From: Warburgia ugandensis
Lineage: Eukaryota; Streptophyta; Magnoliopsida; Canellales; Canellaceae
DNA: 64,000 nucleotides
Assembly (NCBI GenBank): GCA_035236585.1
Contig: CP141132.1
Location: forward strand, 60,175,880 to 60,239,879
Direction: 5' to 3'
Position 1 is the first letter of the stretch, and every line of letters begins with the position of its first letter. Positions 56,047-64,000 of this stretch are shown piece by piece. A program made the position numbers and the translations under genes. Under the pieces are notes generated by a model. That model was not told the origin of the DNA, ran no database searches, and worked only from the letters and a program-made list of their open reading frames with translations.

Positions 56047-59000
56047 CTAATTACAGTCTAATCCACATTCCTCCAACACTGGTCCATCTGACTTGGCCAA
56101 GAAAGGATCAATACGAACCCACAACAGGGAGAAAATTGAAGCAAGAAGAATTGACCACACAATAATGATTGTTGGTGTTCTGTTTTGCCGTCCCAGTAAA
56201 CCTTTGAGGAAAGGATAGAGGTGAACAATCACCCAGAAGGAAAAGAAAAGCTTTCCGAACAAAGGTCCCCATGATTCATATCCATTATTTATGGCATTTG
56301 AAATACCAGCAACCACACCAATTAGGTTTATTATCAGCAGAGTCGTTGGAGGGATAAGCAATGCTGTCCACTTGAATACGTACAGCTCTGAGAACTCTTC
56401 ATCGTCTCCAGCTTTTGATGTGACAGTGAAATTGGTATCAATACCAGCAAGGACCTTCAAAAGCCCCTGAAAGACCGCAAAGAGATGAGCAGAAACACCT
56501 CCAATAACCCAGAACTGCTCGTTTCTCCACCAGTCGTCGATGCCAACACCACTCCATCTCATTTCCATTATACCCGTGGCAAAAATGCAGATGAAAAGTG
56601 ACAAAAACCATAAGCTAGCCACATTACTAAGCTGCAATGGCCAACAGTATCAAGAAATCAGTATAATTCCAAATTTTAATTCAATGAAGAAACAGTCAAG
56701 TGTTAAATTTTCTAGGTTTGAGGAACCCTAACCTCCGGAGTAATAAATTTGCCAGTTAGCAGGCAGACAGCAGGTAAGGTACAGTAGGCAATCAATGGAA
56801 TCGATGTCCATGGATATACCGTGGCATTTATGTATGAGAGACGCTCTAACCATTTTAAACCACCCCCATAACCATACCAGAGAGGGCAATGCCTACTCAA
56901 GAAAATTTCCACAGATCCAAGAGCCCACCTAAGGACTTGATTCAGACGATCTGAAAGATTGATGGGAGCAGATCCTTTAAATGCAGGCCTTGGTGGAATA
57001 CAATATATGGATCGCCATCCATGGCAATGCATCTTAAAGCCTGTCAAGATATCTTCTGTTACAGAACCGTAGATCCATCCAACCTACAAAGAGCAAAATT
57101 TTGGTTAAGACAATGTACCCACCATACTCTCATTTAGAGATGGATCAGAGAGGATCAGGTCGATATTATTACCTCTTTTCCCCAATCCGTCTTATCTTCA
57201 TAGCCACAGCTAATGACATGGATGGCTTCTTTTAAAAGAGAGGCTGGGCTAGCACTTTTTAGTGCGCCACCATCCTCTAGCAATGTAGATGCCACAAAAA
57301 CAGAAGACTGCCCAAATTTCTTTTCCAGTTTTTGCTCAGACATCAGAGATGATTTCTCACTCTCAATCCCTGCACACAGCAGAGTTTACATTAACAAGAA
57401 AAAACAAAAACTCAAGACACCATTTTTTTTCTGAGATGTGTACACATATGCACAAATAAAAGAAAAAGTAAAACCAAAAACACAATGCCAGGGGCAATGA
57501 GAACCCTAACAGAAAAGGCTCCTGAAAAGTCAACTAGCCTGAATACACTAGCGCACCTCAGTAACTGACAAGAACGAAATATAGTTTAGAAACACTTGCA
57601 ACAAGTTCAAATATTCAAATGTCGAAGTTTGGTTATGATTAATGTTATTAATATCATTTCATATCGCCAAAATTTTGGTATTGCTCAAAAAACCGATACA
57701 AAATGAGCCCATTTTTTGTATCATCCAACTTTTCCTTTCTCCTCTTGAATTTTCATTTCACCTTAGGTATGAGATGCCATCCTTAAGTTTTAATAGAAGG
57801 GAAAATGAATGCCAACCCTTGTTTTTGATACCAAGGCCCCAGTTGTTGACAAACACTATTTTTTCATAATGTTAACAACCCTCTTGTTTTATTGCAAACA
57901 GTCCTCGGTATTGCAATTAACAATGCTCTTCATACATTTACTAAAACATTCAAAAAAAATTGCTAATAATTTTTATAAAAAAAATCAACTTTTTTTTATA
58001 ATTTTTTATTTTTTTTCAAATAAAAATTCCAATACAAAAAGCAATATTGAAATGGAAATGGAAATCGAATTTTCTTTCTAGGCCTGGACTGATAAGATAT
58101 TGACAACATTGGTTGTGATTGTTAACAGTGATGTTTTACATGTTTCTCACCAATACAAAACACCATTACAGTTTGAAATGGACAAGAAAGTTTTGAGAAA
58201 AGTTAATGAAAGGTATGCATCATTGACTCCGCCACTTCATTGTGGAACAGAGTCTGGAACTAGCACACAGAGCATAATCAGACAAGTGCACTCCATCAAG
58301 GTTTGAGCATGACTTTTAACAGTGCTAATGCATTACTTCTATGTAATTATAAACGTACTGAAGAAGCAGTATGAACCAAATCCAAGTTCAACAAGTAGGC
58401 CTGAATCCTTAGGATGAACCAAATCCAAGTTTAACAAATGAGCCTGAATCCTTAAACCAGGCAACAGGTTCAAGAGTTCAGAAAGCTATGTCAATGTATA
58501 AGGTAGTAGAGGATAACATTCCTTATGAAGATACATAAAGACAATTAAAGCATCATCAATGTAAAAAACAAGATAACCCATGGGTTGACACTAAATAAAA
58601 ACAAGAAATCTAACCTTCAATTCCTTCTTCAATGCCTTCCAAAGCAAGCACTGGAGCTCCTGCATCCCGTCTCCTAGAAATTTTCTTTTTCTTCTCTTGC
58701 TTAGCCTTAGTAGTCTTCTTCTTCTTCCTCCCAGAACAGCAGCACCCACAACAACACCACTTCGGCCAACAATTACAGGTCCTTGTGGGTGGCTTCTTTG
58801 TTTTTGGAGCATCATACCCATAAAGTGCCTGTCTTCTGAACACACATCCAGTACCGACATAAATTGGCCCTTGAATTCCATCCAAACCTTTCATGTTGAT
58901 CTGCAAAAGAGGATAACCATTGTTGTCAGATAATCCAATTGAAAAAGATTTCAACAAAACAGGTACCAGGAATAGCTCATGGGTCAAAGATATGCATGCT

Positions 59001-62000
59001 TACATCAAAGAACACAGTGTTTCTGTTGGCATATCGATCGTGTCTATCGATACCATCAAATCTCTGAGGAAACTGTACATAACACACTTTCTTTCCCAAT
59101 AACGGGTCCATCATAAAGCACATTGCCTCTCGGAGAGCCTTACTGTTGTTGATGTAATGATCACAATCCAAGTTCAACAAGTAAGGTGCATTTGTTAGCA
59201 CGGCTGAAACTCTAACCTGTTAAAACATATGCATGACAAGTGGGAAGTTAGACTTGTCATATCTAAAACGCAGCTGGACAGGGAGAAAAAGTTTTGGAGT
59301 CAGACAAGCCAACCCAATGAACCAAATAGCTATATAATAACCGATACATTTGAAAAATGTAGTATTACTCCTACACACAACTCAGCCACCATGATTTTTT
59401 CTCTCTTATTGGCATTATAATAGTTTCCCCGCATATAAACAGTTAAAGAAGGGGCAACGGTATATGAGAGATGTCAATTACCAGAGCATTCATAGCACCA
59501 GCTTTTTTGTGGTGGTTGAAACCAGGTCTTTTCTCTCTAGAGACATACACAAGGCGTGGTAATTCATTTCCTTCTGTATCATGCCCTCCACTTTGCCCCA
59601 AAAAGACCTGAAATTCAAGAAATGAAGAACTATCCAAATGAATATCATGAGAAAGGTGGATATAACAGGAATACTAATTATTCTGAACTAGCAGTCTGGA
59701 CCTGAATCATCCCAGGATGATCTCGAACATTGTTCCCAGGCCATGGAGTTCCATCCTGCATAGTCCACCCTTCTTCTGGAACTTTCTGTGCTTTTGAGAC
59801 TAACGCATTGATACTGACCTTGAACTCTTCATACTCTCTCTACAAGAATAAACAAACTATGGTTACACAATTGAATATAAGACACCACAGGGAGCAGCAA
59901 AAGGTACAAAACTTTAAGTAGGTTTATCTGTAAGTTCCACACCTTCATTGCCCTGCGCTCCTTGACAAATGAAGGTAACACCTTATCCTGTAGATAATCT
60001 ATCCTCTGCGCAAAGTACCACTCAGGTGCCCGTGGCTCAATATTGAATTTCTTGCAGAATGGAACCCATTTTCTTGCAAACTCTGATGTTTCTGATAATG
60101 CTTCAAATGTCAACATTGCAGCACCATCATCAGAAACATAGCATGATACTTTGTCAACAGGGTAGTCCACAGCAAGAATGGAGAGAACTGTATTTGCAGT
60201 GACTAATGGGGGCTCCTTCGTAGGATCCACCGTACTCACAAATAAATCAACAGCACAGAGTTGAGAAGGCTGGCCTTCCTTCTCATACCTACATGGATCA
60301 CAATTTTGGTTATGAGCTCAATCAAACCAGACAAGCAAACAATAGCAAAACATCAGGGTCCAGCACTGACCTTAAGGAGAGCCTGTCAAGATAAGTTTCA
60401 CGGTCAATGGGTAGCCACTTGGGGAACTGATCTAGAATCCATGAAACAGCAAACCAGATCTCACAGATCACAGAGGTAAGCCACAATGCATAGGCATCAT
60501 TCACGGGATGTGTGACTCGGTAATGGAAGAAGAACCCCAGAACTACAAGCCGGATTATAATAATCATTCTGTAGGGATTGATTCGGCTGGATGGAATGGG
60601 CAACTTTCTTGATAATGGTTGTCTAGCCTCATCCATTCTGATAAAGAGAAAAGTCACACCATTTAGATTCAGAAACAGGGAATTTAACTGGTTGAAAGAG
60701 AAAATAATGTTAGTTATACAAATGAACTAAAGAAAATAATACCAAAGATCACAGCCACCAGAATCAATATTATATTATCCATCTTAGTTCTTGAGTGGCT
60801 CAGAAGAGTAGAGCCAGTTGAAATTATTGTCTCCAGAAGGCAACAGTGATGCCACAGGACTAGTAATATTAGTCACATTCAACCAGCATCAAGACTATCA
60901 TCAGAAAATGCATCATATTTTCTAATCCATAGAAATTCACCGGCGCAACGGTAAATGTTGTCGTCGCTTCAAGGCGTGGAAACAGCCTCTTGCCAAAATG
61001 CAAGGCAAGGCCACATACAATAGACCCTTGTGTTCCGGCCCTTCCCCAGACCCCGCATATGCGGGAGCTTCGTGCACTAGGGCTGCCCTTAGAATTTCAA
61101 TGGCTGACAGGAGTCTCAAATCCAGTTATTCTTACTCATTAAATTTCTGCAATTTTCTAACAGATCAAAGTTTGTGTAACTGCAAACTGAGTTGCAAAAT
61201 GCAAACATAAATCACTTTATCACCATAACTAATAATCAGTCACTGTTTTGAAAAATCATCAGCATCCAGTCTTAAAACAATCCAAGTTCCTATCGCAACA
61301 GAACAAAATGTCTACAGCTTTGCAGTTGTGCAACTAGATTTCCAACCAATTGCATCCCATAGAGGCTGTACAGGTTTTCTAGAGGCCTAGTCATTGCTCG
61401 TCTATCAATGTTCATAATTCTGCAATGCATTATCAACCACAACGATAAAAAACATCATTACTATACATATCATGGAAATTCTCAAACAAACTAGGTCCTA
61501 CATATGTTGAAGGCCTTACAGGGGTAGATCTGGTCCATCTCCATCATTATCCCAATCTTTGCCCCCATTTTCATTCCTCATCACTTGCAGTTTCTCTTGT
61601 TTTTGCTTCCAATTCTCCATCCTCTCCTTCCAAGCTACGCTTCCATAACCATATGCAGCCAAGTCCTTAGAAGGATCCATAGATCTGGGTTGCACTGTCG
61701 AAGAGAAAAGAACCAAGCTGGTGAATATTAACTTTTCAGAGAAGCATTGCACGTCAAAAAACCTTTACTGGTTATAAGAGGAAAATCTACACGGAAAATC
61801 GAAACTAGTAAACCAGTTATAATTGCAGATCCACACACCTGGCAGGTTCGGATCTGCAAAGGGAAGGGGATGGATCCTTTTTCCACCACCACCCATGAAA
61901 GCAGGCACCAAAGCGTGCTGCTCCGGAGGAATATCATCTACCTGCAATTTTGAATATCACCAATGACAAAGAATATAGCAATAGCAACGGAATTAAGAGC

Positions 62001-62971
62001 AGATGAAAGGATCAAGATTCAACAGTAACTAGTGATGAAGTTGATCAATAGAACCCAAGAATTTGATCGCTATCATTAAAGTACCATTTCGCCATTGGTG
62101 AGCAAAGGGACTTGAGGCATTGTATGAAGTACTTGAGGCATGTCAGAATCACCAGCCCGCCCATAGCTCATGTGACCCTGAAGCATGGCCTCTGCAAGAT
62201 ACTGCATATCCTGCTTATCTCTCCCAGCAAAATTGAACTCGTTCTCCAGATCATCAATGTCATCCTCTTCCTCATCACCAGCAACTCTAGCAGATCCTGC
62301 AGAGTTCCAATAATTAACAGAAGCCCATGAAATGAAACAACAGCAGGAGGAAACTCAAATTCCCATTGCCACACTCAGAATTAAAATAACCGAAAATAAA
62401 GAAGAGAGCAACTAGCCGCACTTCCAAAAAACACAGAATAATTCCAAGAACCCGTAGAAAAAAACACTCTCACTTGATCATAATGCCAGATCCTCTGACA
62501 AGCACCATAAGTCAAAAGTCCCAAAATGCAAAACCCAGAAAAAGAAATTTTTAAGATCGTTGAGAAAATGAAAGACAAAACGAAGAGCATTACCCTTAAG
62601 ACGTCTGAATCTGGTTTTGCACTGAGGGCAAACCTGACTTCCTTCTCTACGCTCATATTCGTAGCAAGTTCTACAGACAGGAAATGCACACTCATTACAC
62701 GCCACAAACAGCTCTCCATCTACAGTCAACCCGACATCATCACCACAAATCTGACAAATCTGCCCACTCAGTTGTTGCAAAGGCTTGGGCTGCAAAAACA
62801 AGAAGAGGATTAATCAAACCTCCGAATTCCCCAACCATAGACCACAAAACTGAGAATGCAGAATCCAAAACCCTAGTTGTCCAAACTTACTCCCGCTTCC
62901 CCTTCTCGACGGATAACAACAAGCTCATTCCTGTTGTGAGAACCTGCAACTAAACCAGCGCTGGCCTCCAT
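56047..62971 (-). CDS. CESA6-like: Cellulose synthase catalytic subunit, CESA6-clade (14 exons, 1091 aa)
   Basis: A GT2 glycosyltransferase that polymerises UDP-glucose into beta-1,4-glucan in plasma-membrane rosettes; the CESA6 group serves primary walls. Inferred exons, 5' to 3': 62971-62891, 62789-62594, 62296-62085, 61941-61839, 61694-61520, 60637-60371, 60288-59943, 59839-59702, 59607-59482, 59216-59004, 58900-58615, 57369-57173, 57083-56733, 56631-56047. All introns are GT-AG and the frame is unbroken. A RING-type zinc finger has Cys39, 42, 58, 61, 66, 69, 81 and 84. TM1-2 are near 279-324. Catalytic DDG is at 398-400, DCD at 565-567, TED at 789-791 and QVLRW at 829-833. The class-specific region (about 650-715) is Cys/Lys-rich. 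Six C-terminal membrane spans follow. FKMHCHGW and the C-terminus [12 protein letters not shown] point to the CESA2/5/6/9 clade. Length is normal. Confidence 0.96.
58371..58455. repeat. Tandem ~43-bp duplication in cellulose synthase intron 11
   Basis: Two adjacent units, both starting ATGAACCAAATCCAAGTT and ending CCTGAATCCTTA, lie in the 1.25-kb intron 57370-58614, the longest in the gene. Confidence 0.9.
60941..61091 (+). mobile_element. Au-type SINE copy in cellulose synthase intron 5
   Basis: CGGCGCAACGG head, CAAGGCGTGGAAACAGCC, AATAGACCCTTGTG, GGCCCTTCCCCAGACCCC and GCATATGCGGGAGCTTCGTG, ending GGGCTGCCCTT. It is antisense to the gene, in intron 60638-61519. A short internal deletion removes part of the B-box region. 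Confidence 0.88.
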
Positions 62972-63195
62972 AGCTCAGAAACCCAAAGCCCACTTCAGAT
63001 CTGGCGATTCTCTGAGAAGAAAAAACCCGGACAGTTGGATCTAGAAGCAACGCTTTTGAGTAATCAGGCATCCCCCATCTGGGTCTGTGTTGAGATGGGG
63101 GAAGCTTTTCACTTTCTGAGAGAGGCAGCAAAGAAAGCCCTCTTCTCTCTCTCTCTCTCTCTTATTATTCCTTGCTTGTTCCCTCATATAAGAAA
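62972..63195 (-). promoter_or_regulatory. Cellulose synthase 5' UTR and core promoter candidate
   Basis: Upstream of the start codon the - strand carries a GA-rich run (CT on the + strand, 63141-63162). Before that is a TATA-like CTTATATGAGG at 63183-63192. Transcription could start near 63155, giving a 5' UTR of about 185 nt that includes the GA run. This is inferred from position. Confidence 0.45.
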
Positions 63196-64000
63196 ACAAC
63201 TCCCCTTTGAGTAAAAAGGTCGAACACTATGAATGCAGAAAGATCAAAGGTAAAACAAAATCACACAACAACACTTGTCTATGCAGGTTTCATCTGCCAC
63301 TCGTTTCTACCTTTATCAACATCCCCGCCGACACAGACAATGCGTCAAAAACAGTTCTCTCTCTCTCACAAAAAGCAGCTGCAACAAAGGCAGGTAGATA
63401 TAGACGGAGAGATAAAAGAAGGGGGTTTTACCCATAGGAAAAGTCGTAGGTCAATGTCCAAATTCCGTAAAAAACATAAAAAAAATATCCATTATTTTTT
63501 CCTTGCGACCATTAAAATACATAGAAAAGAACACCAAAAATCACTTAAGGAAGAAAAAAAAAAAGAGGGGAAGGACAAGTTCGAAGAAACAACGAGATTG
63601 ATGAGCTAAAAAAGAAAAAAGGAAAATTAGAAAGCGAGAAACAGCTCTGCACATGTGGGTTTCAGCAGTCACATCGGGAAGCTGCCCGTTTCTTGAGCGC
63701 TCTACTGTTCTCGGCTGCCCGTCTGTCGTCGACCCCACAACTGCGCTGCTGCTGATTATTTCTCGCTCTGGTTTTTCTTCTTTATTTCTCGCCCTTCTCT
63801 TTCCCATCTCCTACTCTTCGCTGCTTTTGACTTAACTTTTTCTAATCAGTTTCTGTAGCAGCATTGCTTGACTTTGTTGAAATCCGACCTTCCAACCAAC
63901 TTTTCACGCCGCGTAAACATCCTCATTTTCCATCCTTAATCTCACACAACTTGCTGCCCCATGACTTTGGTTTTAGCTTTACTTTTGCCCAAGGGAAAAG
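63196..64000 (-). promoter_or_regulatory. Upstream region of the cellulose synthase gene
   Basis: No further gene is recognised up to the window end. This presumably holds distal promoter sequence. Short frames lack motifs. Confidence 0.35.

Noticed and set aside
62526..62953. + strand open frames across the cellulose synthase N-terminus
   Set aside because: They are antisense to exons 1-2, which encode an intact RING-type zinc finger.

Overview
The window is nuclear DNA of a flowering plant. It has spliced genes with GT-AG introns, a plastid-type CLC chloride channel gene, a cellulose synthase gene, plant Ty1/copia and RTE-type retrotransposons, and repeated copies of an Au-type SINE. The species cannot be fixed from sequence alone. 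The long TE-filled introns fit a medium or large, repeat-rich angiosperm genome.

Only two host genes can be supported. On the + strand, a CLC-e-like chloride channel/transporter gene (6701-37694, 7 exons, 755 aa) reads without interruption through every inferred splice junction. Its coding sequence is about 7% of a 31 kb locus. On the - strand, a CESA6-clade cellulose synthase gene (62971-56047, 14 exons, 1091 aa) is also intact and compact. The two genes converge and are separated by about 18 kb of repeats.

Layout. 1-3160: tandem satellite of about 430 bp monomers, with one stray copy at 5688-5957. 6390-6700: CLC-e promoter region. 6701-37694: CLC-e. Intron 1 has an Au SINE and a purine-rich tract. 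Intron 2 has a (GA)n microsatellite. Intron 3 has a near-perfect hairpin. Intron 4 holds a decayed copia element whose 5' LTR was later split by an RTE LINE (13-bp target duplication). Intron 5 (14.4 kb) holds fragments of two + strand copia elements, a - strand copia element lying within the RT region of one of them, and two Au SINEs. 38.3-56.0 kb: an intergenic desert with more Au SINEs, a nested palindromic foldback element (48524-49403, 5-bp target duplication), a 976-bp direct tandem duplication (49658-51608) and a solo LTR (54182-54706). 56047-62971: cellulose synthase. 63.0-64.0 kb: its 5' UTR and promoter.

The two genes have no evident shared pathway: one is predicted to move anions across a plastid membrane, the other makes primary-wall cellulose at the plasma membrane. 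I found no clearly new multi-gene system. The most unusual structures are the nested palindrome, the intron hairpin, and the nested insertions tolerated inside an apparently functional gene.
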